Shown here piece by piece: positions 1 through 8,940 of a DNA stretch of 64,000 nucleotides. Both the position numbers and the translations under genes were made by a program. This DNA is from UBA822 sp039590375 (lineage in GTDB: Bacteria > Gemmatimonadota > Gemmatimonadetes > Longimicrobiales > Gaopeijiaceae). The DNA is taken from contig JBDHFN010000001.1 in the NCBI GenBank assembly GCA_039590375.1, positions 27,325-91,324 on the forward strand, written 5' to 3'. How positions within the stretch are numbered: the first letter of the stretch is position 1; each line of letters begins with the position of its first letter. Below the pieces are notes generated by a model. It saw only the letters and a list, made by a program, of their open reading frames with translations. It did not search any database and was not told where the DNA came from.

Positions 1-2
1 CC

Positions 3-422
3 TTCCCCGTTTCCCCCGATGAAGTTGGAATTCTCGCGGAGTGGCCGCTCCGCCCGGATGAGATCGTAGTGGTCCTCTTCGTGGCGGTGAACGCTGGGGT
101 GTCGCCCGACGCCGTGGCTTCCCTCCGGAGTTCGGGCGAGTCCTGGGCGAGCATTCTACGAACCTATTCCGTTGGTGCGAGCACGGTTAGGATCCCTTTC
201 CCCGAGGGCACCATGCTGGGGCCGCTCGAGGAGACATACCGTACCTTTTCGGAGACACCACGGGCTTCCTGGGCCTTCATCGAGCTTTCAGACGAGGCCG
301 TGATCGCGCTCGTCAACATTCGAATTCTTGCGCGCCAGGTCGGGGTCACGCCCGGCCAAGTGCTTCGCACCTGGGACGGTGAGGGAGGCTTCGTCTTGGT
401 TCACCAACGCATTGCCAGGTGA
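3..422 (+). CDS. Hypothetical helical-repeat protein, 5' end cut by window
   Basis: The reading frame is open to the left edge, so the N terminus is missing. At least 139 residues are visible. Two similar stretches occur: one around V-N-A-G-V-S-P with L-R-S-S-G-E-S-W, the other around A-R-Q-V-G-V-T-P with G-Q-V-L-R. This suggests an internal duplication of a helical unit. There is no signal peptide, membrane segment or catalytic motif in the visible part. The stop overlaps the start of the next gene by four bases (GTGA), so the two are probably translated together. I do not recognise a characterised family. Confidence 0.6.
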   Translation, partial: FPVSPDEVGILAEWPLRPDEIVVVLFVAVNAGVSPDAVASLRSSGESWASILRTYSVGASTVRIPFPEGTMLGPLEETYRTFSETPRASWAFIELSDEAVIALVNIRILARQVGVTPGQVLRTWDGEGGFVLVHQRIAR

Positions 423-1105
423 CCCAGACGATGGAACCATCGCCGGGATTCGTCCCGTTGTCCGGTTACGTCGAGTTTCCCGCCGAGGAGATGCGGGAGC
501 GTGCGAGCGCGTTTCTCGACGAGGTGCAGCGCAGGCGTACGGTGCGTGATTTCTCCGACCGGCCGGTTCCTCGAGACATCATCGAGATGTGCGTGCTCGC
601 CGCCGGAACCGCCCCGAATGGGGCCCACCGGCAACCATGGCGCTTCGTCATCGTGTCCGCTCCAGAGATCAAGCGCGCAATCCGCGTGGCCGCCGAGGAG
701 GAGGAAAAGGCGTTCTATGGGGGGCGTGCCCCCGATGATTGGCTCGAGGCCCTGGCGCCCCTCAGAACCGATGAGCGGAAGCCGTTTCTGGAAAGCGCGC
801 CATACCTGATCGTCGTTTTCGCAGAGAGCTATGCGGTCGAAGAGAGCGGTGAAAAGAATAAGAACTATTACGTGACCGAGTCCGTGGGTATCGCCACGGG
901 CATCCTGATCACCGCCATCCACCGGGCGGGTCTTGTCTCGTTGACTCACACGCCCTCACCGATGGGGTTTCTGAATGAGATCCTCGGACGGCCCGACAAC
1001 GAGCGACCCTTTCTGATCCTGGTGGTGGGTTATCCCGCGCCCGACGCGACAGTCCCGGAGCTCCAGCGGAAGTCGTTGGAGGAAATCGCGACGTTTATCG
1101 AATGA
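419..1105 (+). CDS. Iodotyrosine deiodinase-like nitroreductase-family flavoprotein
   Basis: A 228-residue FMN enzyme of the nitroreductase superfamily. It has the FMN-binding R-R-R-T-V-R near residues 38-43 and the A-G-T-A-P-N-G-A-H stretch near 62-70. It resembles the iodotyrosine deiodinase (IYD) branch more than ordinary nitroreductases. The three lid residues that clamp the amino-acid zwitterion in animal IYD appear at the same spacing: Glu96, Tyr100 and Lys121 (Y+21). The C-terminal G-Y-P-A, A-T-V-P-E-L and R-K-S-L also match IYD. Bacterial homologues reductively dehalogenate halotyrosines. The real substrate here is inferred. The GTG start overlaps the upstream stop; an in-frame ATG lies at 431. 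The stop overlaps the next gene (ATGA). Confidence 0.85.
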   Translation: MTQTMEPSPGFVPLSGYVEFPAEEMRERASAFLDEVQRRRTVRDFSDRPVPRDIIEMCVLAAGTAPNGAHRQPWRFVIVSAPEIKRAIRVAAEEEEKAFYGGRAPDDWLEALAPLRTDERKPFLESAPYLIVVFAESYAVEESGEKNKNYYVTESVGIATGILITAIHRAGLVSLTHTPSPMGFLNEILGRPDNERPFLILVVGYPAPDATVPELQRKSLEEIATFIE

Positions 1106-3042
1106 CGCCGCGACCAACTCCCAAGGGTCAGGCACTCGCTTCCGAGGGGGAGGGCTCGGTCCGAGTTTTTACCAAGGCACTCCTGAAAGACCTTCAGGCC
1201 CTTGAGCGGATGCTCGAGCAGGGCCTGATCGAGTCCGGTGTCCGGCGTTTCGGCTGCGAGCAGGAAATGTTCCTGGTCGACGAGGCTTGGCGCCCGGCGC
1301 CGGTCGCCGTGGAGGTCCTCGATCTGCTCGACGGAGAAGCGTTCACCACGGAGCTGGCCCGCTTCAACCTCGAGATGAATCTCCCGCCCATGACGCTCGG
1401 TGGGGGATGCTTTGGCGCTCTCCAGGTGAACATCGAGGAACTCCTGGAAATGGTACGCCAGGCCGCGAGCGGCGTTGGCGCCGACGTGGTGCTCACGGGC
1501 ATCCTCCCCACGCTCGGCAAGTCCGACCTCACGCTCGACAACATCACGCCGATACCGCGGTACTATGCCCTGAACGAGAGGCTGACAAGGATGCGAGGGG
1601 GGGCCTACAAGCTCCAAATCGAGGGGCGTGACGAACTCCAGATCGAACACGATTCTGTGATGCTGGAGGCGTGCAACTGTAGCTGTCAGGTGCACCTTCA
1701 GGTCGATGCGGCGGACTTCGCTCCCATGTACAACGTGGCCCAGGCGATGACCGGCCCGGTCCTGGCAGCCGCAGTGAACTCTCCAATCTTGTTCGGCAAG
1801 CGTCTGTGGGCCGAGACTCGGATCGCGCTCTTTCGCCAAGCCCTCGATACGCGAAGCACGTCGGTTCATCTACGTGAGTTCAGCTCCAGGGTTCGATTCG
1901 GCGACCGGTGGGTGAAGGAGTCGGTGACGGAGCTTTTCGAGGAGGACATTGCACAGTTCAGGGTGTTGTTGGCTCAGGAGGAGGTCGAGGATCCCTTCGA
2001 GCAGCTGGCGGCCGGGGACATCCCTCGCCTGGAGGCGCTCCAACTCCACAACGGGACGGTCTATCGGTGGAACCGGCCCTGTTATGGGATTTCAGAGGGG
2101 AAGCCACATCTGCGCATCGAATGCCGGGCGCTGCCGGCCGGGCCGACGGTGCTGGACGAGGTCGCGAACGCGGCTTTCTGGATCGGCCTGGTCCTCGGCT
2201 CGCAAGGCGAATACGGAGACATCACGGAGAGGCTGAGTTTCGACGACGTGAAGTACAACTTCCTTACCGCTGCTCGCCAAGGACTCAACGCCGGATTCCA
2301 CTGGGTCGATGGGCAGCGCGTGAGCGCGCCAGAGCTCATCCTCGACACGCTGATTCCGCTGTCGCGGGCGGGTCTGGCGGCACACATCGATCGCGCCGAA
2401 ATCGACAAGTATCTTGGCGTCATTCACGATCGGGTCGAGAGTCGCGTCACCGGCTCCGATTGGATGCTGCGCTCGCTCTCGGAGATGGGGGAAGGAGGGA
2501 CCCGCTCGGAACGAATGACGGCGCTTACGGCCGGGATGGTCCGCCGGCAGACAGAGCGCAAGCCCTGCCACGAATGGGCGCTGGCCGGGCTGGAAGAGGC
2601 GGGGGGTTGGACCCGGAACTATGTGAAGGTGGAGCACTACATGACCACGCAGCTCTTCACCGTCCAGGAGGATGAGCTGCTCGAGATGGTGGCGTTCTTG
2701 ATGGAGCGGAACGAGATCAGGCACGTCCCCGTGGAGGATGATCAGCATCGGTTGGTGGGTCTGGTATCGTACCGATCCATCCTGCGTATGGTCTCCGATA
2801 TGGGGCACGAGGGGGACAAGGCGACCACACCGGTCAAGATGATCATGGAGAAGGATCCGGTGAGCGTCACGCCCGAGACGTCCACGCTCGAGGCCATCGA
2901 CCTGATGCGGACGAAGGGCGTGTCCTGTCTGCCTGTCTTGAAGGGTGAAAAGCTCGTGGGCCTCGTGACCGAAGCGGATTTCATGCCCATCGCGTACGAA
3001 CTGCTGGAGAGGCAACTGAGGGATGAGTCGAGCGCGGAGTAG
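1102..3042 (+). CDS. GCS2-family glutamate-cysteine ligase-like protein with C-terminal CBS pair
   Basis: A 646-residue fusion. Residues 1 to about 480 are a carboxylate-amine ligase of the GCS2 family: the G-C-E-Q-E-M-F ATP/Mg site near residue 51, E-M-N-L-P-P, and a Cys-rich E-A-C-N-C-S-C. Residues from about 510 to 635 hold two CBS motifs, seen as H-Y-M-T-T-Q-L-F-T-V and I-M-E-K-D-P-V-S-V, each ending in L-V-G-L-V. CBS pairs usually bind adenine nucleotides and tune the partner domain, so energy-state control of a gamma-glutamyl ligase is a reasonable inference. It begins with ATG overlapping the flavoprotein stop. The exact amine substrate cannot be read from sequence. Confidence 0.8.
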   Translation: MTPRPTPKGQALASEGEGSVRVFTKALLKDLQALERMLEQGLIESGVRRFGCEQEMFLVDEAWRPAPVAVEVLDLLDGEAFTTELARFNLEMNLPPMTLGGGCFGALQVNIEELLEMVRQAASGVGADVVLTGILPTLGKSDLTLDNITPIPRYYALNERLTRMRGGAYKLQIEGRDELQIEHDSVMLEACNCSCQVHLQVDAADFAPMYNVAQAMTGPVLAAAVNSPILFGKRLWAETRIALFRQALDTRSTSVHLREFSSRVRFGDRWVKESVTELFEEDIAQFRVLLAQEEVEDPFEQLAAGDIPRLEALQLHNGTVYRWNRPCYGISEGKPHLRIECRALPAGPTVLDEVANAAFWIGLVLGSQGEYGDITERLSFDDVKYNFLTAARQGLNAGFHWVDGQRVSAPELILDTLIPLSRAGLAAHIDRAEIDKYLGVIHDRVESRVTGSDWMLRSLSEMGEGGTRSERMTALTAGMVRRQTERKPCHEWALAGLEEAGGWTRNYVKVEHYMTTQLFTVQEDELLEMVAFLMERNEIRHVPVEDDQHRLVGLVSYRSILRMVSDMGHEGDKATTPVKMIMEKDPVSVTPETSTLEAIDLMRTKGVSCLPVLKGEKLVGLVTEADFMPIAYELLERQLRDESSAE

Positions 3043-3076
3043 GTCCGAATCGTGACGCGAATAGCCAAAATCGAGT

Positions 3077-3739
3077 ATGTGCGGTCGGTATAGTCTGACC
3101 ACACCGGAGGACCATCTCGTCGAGGTCTTCGACGTTCCCCCCGTGACGTTCGACTACCACCCCCGGTACAACATCGCTCCCTCGCAGGATGTGCCGGTCG
3201 TAGCCTCCGACCGGCGGGGCACGAGGCTGGGATTGCTACGCTGGGGCCTCGTGCCCCCCTGGGCCGATTCTCCCGCTACTGGTTCACGAATGATCAACGC
3301 GAGAGCGGAGAGTCTACTGGACAAGCCCTCCTTCAAGGAGGCCGCCGTCGCACGGCGCTGCTTGGTCCCCGCCGATGGATTCTACGAATGGACGAAGGAG
3401 GGCGACCGCAAGGTGCCGTACTGGATTCACTCCCCGGACCGCGAGCCCATGGCGTTGGCTGGGATATGGGAGCGTTGGCGGCCCGCGGGAGCGGAGCCGG
3501 TCTACTCGATGGCCATCATCACGGTCGATGCCAACGAGGGGATCCAGCACCTCCACCATCGAATGCCGGCCATTGTGCCCGCGGCCGCCTGGACGGCCTG
3601 GCTCGATCCCGAGACGCCCATCGCGGATGCGCTGAGCCTGCTCAGACCTTACGAAGGAGTTTTGGAAGCGTATTCTGTGTCGACGCTCGTAAACTCGCCA
3701 GCGAACGACGTGGCCGAGTGCATCGAACCGGTGTCCTGA
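3077..3739 (+). CDS. SOS response-associated peptidase family protein (HMCES/YedK type)
   Basis: A 220-residue SRAP-family protein. It begins M-C-G-R-Y-S, which places the catalytic Cys at position 2 after Met removal. It also has the family N-A-R-A-E-S near residue 75, the G-F-Y-E-W segment near 101 and H-H-R-M-P near 160 that supplies the active-site His. This family forms a stable thiazolidine crosslink to abasic sites in single-stranded DNA and so shields them. The length fits the bacterial family. No Shine-Dalgarno is evident before the ATG, but the Cys2 requirement fixes the start. Confidence 0.92.
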   Translation: MCGRYSLTTPEDHLVEVFDVPPVTFDYHPRYNIAPSQDVPVVASDRRGTRLGLLRWGLVPPWADSPATGSRMINARAESLLDKPSFKEAAVARRCLVPADGFYEWTKEGDRKVPYWIHSPDREPMALAGIWERWRPAGAEPVYSMAIITVDANEGIQHLHHRMPAIVPAAAWTAWLDPETPIADALSLLRPYEGVLEAYSVSTLVNSPANDVAECIEPVS

Positions 3740-3757
3740 TCCTAGGGTTTCTCGATG

Positions 3758-5251
3758 TTAGTTGGCCGGTCTGGCTCTTTCCCTGGCCCACGAGCGTAGC
3801 TCGTCGACGTACTCCGACCGGGTCACCGAGAGGGGCACGGTTCCAGCGGCTTCCTTCAACAAGGATTCGGTCGTGATCGCGCCAGTATCGGAAAATGCCG
3901 AGTAGAGACTGGACACCACGACCTCTTCGATCTCTGAGCCGCTGAACCCGGGCGTTGCCGTGCTCAGTTGCTCGAGGTCGAACGACCCACTGTCCTGGCC
4001 TCGGTTTTCGAGATGGATTCGAAAAATCTCCGCCCGTGTGGGTGCATCCGGGAGATCGACGAAGAAGATCTCGTCGAAACGACCCTTACGCAGAAACTCG
4101 GCGGGTAGGCGGCTGATGTCGTTGGCAGTGGCCACGACGAACACGTCCCCGTCGCGGTCCTGCATCCACGTGAGAAAGCTTCCCAGGATTCGCTGCGAGA
4201 CGCCGCCGTCCTCGCTCCCCCCCGATGCAAACGCTTTCTCCAACTCATCGATCCAGAGAACCACGGGAGCGATCTGTTCAGCGGTACGCATGGCTCGCTT
4301 GAAGTTTCGTTCGCTTTCTCCGATGTATTTGTTGTAGAGATTCGAGGGGTCGAGCTTGAGAAGGGGCATGCGCCACTCGGCCGCGACCGCCTTGGCCGAC
4401 AGGCTCTTTCCGCATCCTGGCACGCCCAGGAGCAGCATACCGCGGGGAAAATCCAGGCCGAACTCCTCGGCTCGCCCAGGCTCGGTGACCACGGCCTTCC
4501 GCTTCGCCAGCCACGCCTTCAGGCTACGGAGGTCGGCGATGTTCGAAAGCGCGGCTTCCACCGGGTAGTACTCCAGGAGACCGTCCTTCTCGACGACGGC
4601 GACCTTCGCCTCGATGACGTGGCGAATGTCGTCCACGCTGAGCTTTCCGTCCTCGATGATGGCCTTGGTCAGGATCTTCTCCGACTCCATCAGCGTGAGT
4701 CCGGCCAGATGCCGAACCAGGAGTTTGATCTCCTCATTGCTGATGGTCATGTCTACATGCTGGCGCTTGGTCACGTCTCGGACGATCTGGGTGAGTAGGT
4801 CTACGTACTCCTCGGGTGTCGGGCCCGGCATTGCGACGGGCGTCACCATCCGGTCCACCGCCTCGGGGAAGGGAACACTTGGCCCCGTGACGAGAATCGC
4901 TCCGCCGACGCTTCGAAGCGTCTGCGCGGCTTCCTTCAGTTGGGCCGCCAGGACGGCGTCTTGGTTCAGATGCGGGCCGAGATCCCGGAAATGATAGAGC
5001 CCGGGTTGGTCGGACGCGGCGATATGGCGAAAGGCCTTCGCGGGTTCCTCCGTGTCATACACCACGCCGGAAAGGTCCACTCTGCCCAGTCCCCGGACCC
5101 GTGTCCAAGCGAATAGGGGCTGGTTCAATCGGTCCGCAACATGCAGGAGAAGCCCGGAGACCCGCTCCTCCTCCTCCGTATCGAGGTGAAGCAACTGGTG
5201 CCCCGAACGGACCAGGAGCACCAGGTCGTGGACCGGATCGATCTGGCTCAC
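3758..5251 (-). CDS. Ycf46-like AAA ATPase
   Basis: A 497-residue AAA ATPase. The N-terminal 230 residues are a poorly characterised domain typical of Ycf46-like proteins. The AAA core follows: Walker A G-V-P-G-C-G-K-S at 276-283, Walker B V-L-W-I-D-E-L-E near 331-338, sensor 1 around N377, and arginine-finger region R-K-G-R-F-D near 388-393. The C-terminal lid ends near residue 480. Ycf46 proteins occur in cyanobacteria, plastids and some other bacteria; their substrate is not firmly known. It starts with GTG overlapping the upstream aminotransferase stop by four bases, so the two form a minus-strand operon. It converges with the HMCES gene 18 bases away. Confidence 0.85.
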   Translation of the reverse strand: MSQIDPVHDLVLLVRSGHQLLHLDTEEEERVSGLLLHVADRLNQPLFAWTRVRGLGRVDLSGVVYDTEEPAKAFRHIAASDQPGLYHFRDLGPHLNQDAVLAAQLKEAAQTLRSVGGAILVTGPSVPFPEAVDRMVTPVAMPGPTPEEYVDLLTQIVRDVTKRQHVDMTISNEEIKLLVRHLAGLTLMESEKILTKAIIEDGKLSVDDIRHVIEAKVAVVEKDGLLEYYPVEAALSNIADLRSLKAWLAKRKAVVTEPGRAEEFGLDFPRGMLLLGVPGCGKSLSAKAVAAEWRMPLLKLDPSNLYNKYIGESERNFKRAMRTAEQIAPVVLWIDELEKAFASGGSEDGGVSQRILGSFLTWMQDRDGDVFVVATANDISRLPAEFLRKGRFDEIFFVDLPDAPTRAEIFRIHLENRGQDSGSFDLEQLSTATPGFSGSEIEEVVVSSLYSAFSDTGAITTESLLKEAAGTVPLSVTRSEYVDELRSWARERARPAN

Positions 5252-6384
5252 GGCATGGTCCTCGATCGGTGTTCGACCGCGTCGAATGCCGTGGTCATGC
5301 GTTCCAGGGCCTCCTCGAGTTCAGCCGCCGGCGGGCCGAAGCCCAGACGCAGATAATGGTCCATCCCGAAGTGATCGCCCGGAACTACGAGCAGGTCCAT
5401 TTCGGTGCGAAGGGTCTCCGCGAACTCGGTGGAGTTGACCGCTGCGCGATAGCGCGTGTAGCAGATCGCTCCTGCGTCGGGAGGCCGATAGCTGAACCGA
5501 CCCTCCTGACCATCCAGCCAGCTGGACAGCAGGGAAAGATTTTCGGTCAGAATCCCTCTTGTTCTTGCCAGGATCTTGGACCTCGTGGAGGGTTCCAGCG
5601 CCACGCGGGCCAGCGCGTCCGAGAGGCTCGCCGGGGTGATGGTCGTGTAATCCTTGCGGCTCCACAGGGCCTCCGTCATCTCGGGCGGACCAACCACCCA
5701 GCCGATCCGAACCCCGGGCAATCCGTATGCCTTGGACAGCGAGTTCGTGATCAGGACACGATCGTGGAGTCCCCAGAACGACGGAGTCTCAGGGCCGTCG
5801 AGCTCGGCGCCTTGGTAGACCTCGTCGGCCAGAATCCACGCTCCGTGTCGGTCGGCCAGTTCGACGATGCCGGACATGGACGCGGCGTCGAGGACGGCTC
5901 CCGTGGGGTTGTTCGGGTTGGTGACCAGGATGAAGCGCGCGCCCCCCTTCAGGCCCGCCTCCAACTCGTTCAGGTCGGGCTGCCAGCCGTCTTCTTCCAC
6001 CAGGTGGAACGGATGGATACGTGCCCCGAAGCTCTCGAGCAGCCCTGGAACCTGCATGTAGTTGGGGAGCATTACCGCGACCAGGGCGTCGGGTTGCGCG
6101 AGTTCCCAAGACGCGGTGAAGTTGGCCTCGGCTCCGCCGGCGGTCACCAGCACGGACGCATCGGTCGCTCCCGGATAGAGATGTGCGATCAGGCCTCGGA
6201 GTTCGTCGCTACCGTTGGATTGGCCATATCCGAGACGGACGTCGAGTGCACCCGCGTCCGCATCCGCCAACGTCAGCAATTCCGTTACCGAAAGCGGGTT
6301 TACCCCACTCTCGGAGAGATTGAAGCGGACCCGGTGCTCGTACGTGGATTGCCACCGTTCCATTACGAAGGGATGGTACTTCAC
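5248..6384 (-). CDS. Class I/II PLP-dependent aminotransferase
   Basis: A 378-residue fold-type I aminotransferase. Visible landmarks are the N-P-N-N-P-T-G loop at 156-162, the D-E-V-Y segment with PLP-pairing Asp187, and S-L-S-K-A-Y-G-L-P-G, which carries the Schiff-base Lys218, followed by R-I-G-W. The family moves an amino group between an amino acid and a 2-oxo acid; the substrate cannot be assigned. It is the first gene of a two-gene minus-strand operon with the Ycf46-like ATPase (GTGA overlap) and diverges from apgM. The 146-base gap to apgM would hold both promoters. Confidence 0.88.
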   Translation of the reverse strand: MKYHPFVMERWQSTYEHRVRFNLSESGVNPLSVTELLTLADADAGALDVRLGYGQSNGSDELRGLIAHLYPGATDASVLVTAGGAEANFTASWELAQPDALVAVMLPNYMQVPGLLESFGARIHPFHLVEEDGWQPDLNELEAGLKGGARFILVTNPNNPTGAVLDAASMSGIVELADRHGAWILADEVYQGAELDGPETPSFWGLHDRVLITNSLSKAYGLPGVRIGWVVGPPEMTEALWSRKDYTTITPASLSDALARVALEPSTRSKILARTRGILTENLSLLSSWLDGQEGRFSYRPPDAGAICYTRYRAAVNSTEFAETLRTEMDLLVVPGDHFGMDHYLRLGFGPPAAELEEALERMTTAFDAVEHRSRTMP

Positions 6385-6530
6385 CTACGGATCCTCCCCG
6401 TGCGTGCCGGCTGAGTCAGGAGTGGGTCGAAGCTCGAAAAAGGCCGTACCCCTGAAGGATCGTATCGACTCCAAGGTCCCGCTATGTTTTTCGCAAGGAT
6501 GGTTCCTCACGAACTTCTCAGGACGAAGTC

Positions 6531-7751
6531 ATGTCGCACGTCTCGCTCCCCGACGATCTCGCTGTCCACGGCGCTCGTGGCGGAACGATCATCATGCTCG
6601 TCATGGATGGTCTGGGCGGCTTGCCGCACCCGGACACGGGCAGAACCGAGCTGGAATCCGCCGCGACCCCCAATCTCGATGCCCTCGCCGAACGGAGTTC
6701 TCTGGGTATGCTGGCTCCGGTCGGGCACGGAATCACGCCGGGCAGCGGGCCGGGGCACCTCGCGCTCTTCGGGTACGATCCGATCGAGTCCATGATCGGC
6801 AGAGGCGTGTTGAGTGCGCTGGGGGTCGGGTTCGAGTTGCAGCCCGGGGACGTCGCCGCCCGCCTCAACATCGCCACCATCGATCTCGACGGAGTCGTGA
6901 CGGACCGCCGGGCCGGACGTCCGTCGGACGAGGATGGCCGGCGCGTGATCGAGCTGGCGCGTGACGGGGTTCGCACTCCGGCGGGGATCGAGTTGACGCT
7001 CGTTCATGAAAAGGAGCACCGTGCTGTCCTGGTGCTCCGGGGTGAGGATCTGGGCGCCGGTATCGTCGACACGGATCCACAGCGAACGGGCCTCCGCGCC
7101 ATTTCGGCGGCGGCAACCGGGGCGGACCCGGCGTCGGAGAGGACGGCGAGGATCGTGCAGGACGTCCTCGACCAGGTGCGCGAGGTCCTCGCGGACGAAC
7201 CCCGGGCCAATGCCTTCCTCGCACGCGGGTTCGCCGGATTCACGCCTTACCCCAGCTTCGAGACGCGGTACGGGCTCCGGGCCGTCGCCGTCGCGAAATA
7301 CCCGATGTATCGGGGTGTGGCGAGCTTGGTCGGCATGACCGTCGACGGTGTGCCCGACTCGAACGAAAGCACCGTCGAGATGGTTGAACGCCACTTTGGC
7401 GACTACGACTTCTACTTCATCCATTTCAAGGACATGGACTCTCGCGCTCACGACGGTGATTTCGAGGGCAAGGTCGCCGCGATCGAAGAGGTGGATGCAT
7501 TGCTCCCCCGGATCACGGAGCTCGAGGCAGACGCGCTCATCGTTACTGGGGACCACTCCAGCCCGGCGACGTACGGCGAGCACACGTGGCACCACGTGCC
7601 GACGTTGATCGCCTCCAATTGGGCCAGGCCCTCTGCCGGCGCGTTTGGGGAGTCGTCCTGTCGTGGGGGAGATCTCGGGGTGGTGCCGGGCAAGGATCTG
7701 ATGTCCTTGGCCCTCGCGCACGCAGCTCGCCTCGACAAGTACGGGGCGTGA
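6531..7751 (+). CDS. apgM: Cofactor-independent phosphoglycerate mutase, archaeal type
   Basis: A 406-residue alkaline-phosphatase-superfamily enzyme that interconverts 3- and 2-phosphoglycerate in glycolysis and gluconeogenesis. It shows the metal-binding V-M-D-G-L-G-G (Asp26), the active-site Ser in G-I-T-P-G-S-G-P-G-H-L-A (Ser72) and the late T-G-D-H-S-S-P-A and H-T-W-H-H-V-P metal ligands. The length fits the ApgM family and not the 510-residue GpmI family. The stop overlaps the next gene by GTGA, so a TPR protein is translationally coupled to it. Confidence 0.92.
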   Translation: MSHVSLPDDLAVHGARGGTIIMLVMDGLGGLPHPDTGRTELESAATPNLDALAERSSLGMLAPVGHGITPGSGPGHLALFGYDPIESMIGRGVLSALGVGFELQPGDVAARLNIATIDLDGVVTDRRAGRPSDEDGRRVIELARDGVRTPAGIELTLVHEKEHRAVLVLRGEDLGAGIVDTDPQRTGLRAISAAATGADPASERTARIVQDVLDQVREVLADEPRANAFLARGFAGFTPYPSFETRYGLRAVAVAKYPMYRGVASLVGMTVDGVPDSNESTVEMVERHFGDYDFYFIHFKDMDSRAHDGDFEGKVAAIEEVDALLPRITELEADALIVTGDHSSPATYGEHTWHHVPTLIASNWARPSAGAFGESSCRGGDLGVVPGKDLMSLALAHAARLDKYGA

Positions 7752-8584
7752 CGGAAGACGAGCTGGCACGCGCCCTCCAGTTCGGCGATGAGGGGGACTG
7801 GATGAACATGGCCGAGCATTTGAGGGTCGCTCTGGAGGGTCGGCCAGACGATCCGACGGTCCTCTGTTGGCTTGGCGTGGCGGAGCGCGAATTGGGGATG
7901 GACGGGGTCGCCTACGAGCGGTTCAAGGCGTGTCTCGCGGCCGAGCCGACCGATCCCCGAATCCTGGCCGTCGCCGGCAACGGGCTAGCCCATTTCGACG
8001 ATCCTGAGGCGGAATCGATCCTCAGGACGGCGAGCCTGATGAATCCGAATTTGGCCTACGCCCGAACGATGTACGGCGCGTATCTGGCGCGGGAGGGAAT
8101 GAGTGAAGGAGCGCTCGTGGAGCTCGAGGCAGCCGTGGCGTTGGCTCCGGACGACCCGGAGACTTTGACGGAGTGGGGAGTGGCGCTCGCCTTGGCCGGT
8201 CGCTTGGACGAGGCTGTCGACGCGTTCTACCAGGCTTGTGATGCGGATCCGGAGGATGGCTGGGCCCGCGCCCTGGCGGGCCTGACGCTGGTGATTCTGG
8301 GTCGCACCTCCGACGCCCTCGCGGATCTGCTCCTCGCGGCTGATCTGAGGCCGGAGGACGTCGAAGTCGCGCTGGTGGCAGCGCTGGCCGCCGCGGCCTG
8401 TGACGAGTTCGGTCGGGCGCACGAGATGGTCGAACGGGCCCGTATGAGAGCAATCCCCGGCGACCTGCCCTTGGTGGAGGCCGTTCTCGATCGGGTGGAA
8501 GAGGGCGCCGAACCGTCGAAAACGTTCCTCGCTGAGAACATCGTTTCGGGTGCGTTTCGGGAACGTCTCATGACACGCCCGTGA
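7748..8584 (+). CDS. Tetratricopeptide-repeat protein
   Basis: A 278-residue protein made almost wholly of TPR helix pairs, for example A-Y-E-R-F-K-A-C-L-A-A-E-P-T-D-P and A-V-D-A-F-Y-Q-A-C-D-A-D-P. TPRs are protein-docking scaffolds; no partner is known here. I chose the GTG at 7748, which overlaps the apgM stop in the GTGA form common in this window. A longer in-frame extension back to 7586 runs through apgM and looks like shadow. There is no signal peptide, so it is probably cytoplasmic. Its stop overlaps the next gene in the same way. Confidence 0.85.
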   Translation: MTEDELARALQFGDEGDWMNMAEHLRVALEGRPDDPTVLCWLGVAERELGMDGVAYERFKACLAAEPTDPRILAVAGNGLAHFDDPEAESILRTASLMNPNLAYARTMYGAYLAREGMSEGALVELEAAVALAPDDPETLTEWGVALALAGRLDEAVDAFYQACDADPEDGWARALAGLTLVILGRTSDALADLLLAADLRPEDVEVALVAALAAAACDEFGRAHEMVERARMRAIPGDLPLVEAVLDRVEEGAEPSKTFLAENIVSGAFRERLMTRP

Positions 8585-8856
8585 GCACCGGACCGGCTCC
8601 GCAAGACAACTTCTCCGTCTTTCAGGAGAGGTACGCGGAAACGCAGTCCGACGTTACTCTGAGGATCGAGCAGGAGGTGTTTGGTCATTCGTCCGGGTGT
8701 GAACGGGTCATCTCGGCCTGGCTTACTCATGAGGCCGAGCTCCGCGAACTGAAGGGCGACGAGGTGTTCGAGGAGGAACAGGGCGAAAACGAGGGCACGC
8801 GCCGGGGAATCCTCATGGGGCTCCTGAAGCGCGGTCTCATCGTTGCCCGCAAATAA
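8581..8856 (+). CDS. Small hypothetical protein coupled to the TPR protein
   Basis: A 91-residue, acidic, mostly helical protein with no membrane segment and no recognised domain. It starts with GTG overlapping the TPR gene stop by four bases, which supports it as real. The middle is Glu-rich (F-E-E-E-Q-G-E-N-E) and the C terminus basic (L-L-K-R-G-L-I-V-A-R-K). It is the last gene of the apgM unit; a gap of 84 bases with a C-run follows before the M16 genes. No function is proposed. Confidence 0.6.
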   Translation: MSTGPAPQDNFSVFQERYAETQSDVTLRIEQEVFGHSSGCERVISAWLTHEAELRELKGDEVFEEEQGENEGTRRGILMGLLKRGLIVARK

Positions 8857-8928
8857 CCTGTCCTGAGTAGCGCCGCCCACCGAGTCCGTTAACTTCCACG
8901 CGCAATCAGGCCGTAGCCCCAGCCTCTG

Positions 8929-8937
8929 CCCCCCCCC
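8929..8937. repeat. Run of nine C directly before an M16 peptidase start
   Basis: Nine consecutive C residues end four bases before the GTG of the next gene, where a Shine-Dalgarno would normally sit. No purine-rich ribosome-binding site is visible. Such a run can slip during replication or be a sequencing artefact. Confidence 0.9.
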
Positions 8938-8940
8938 AAT

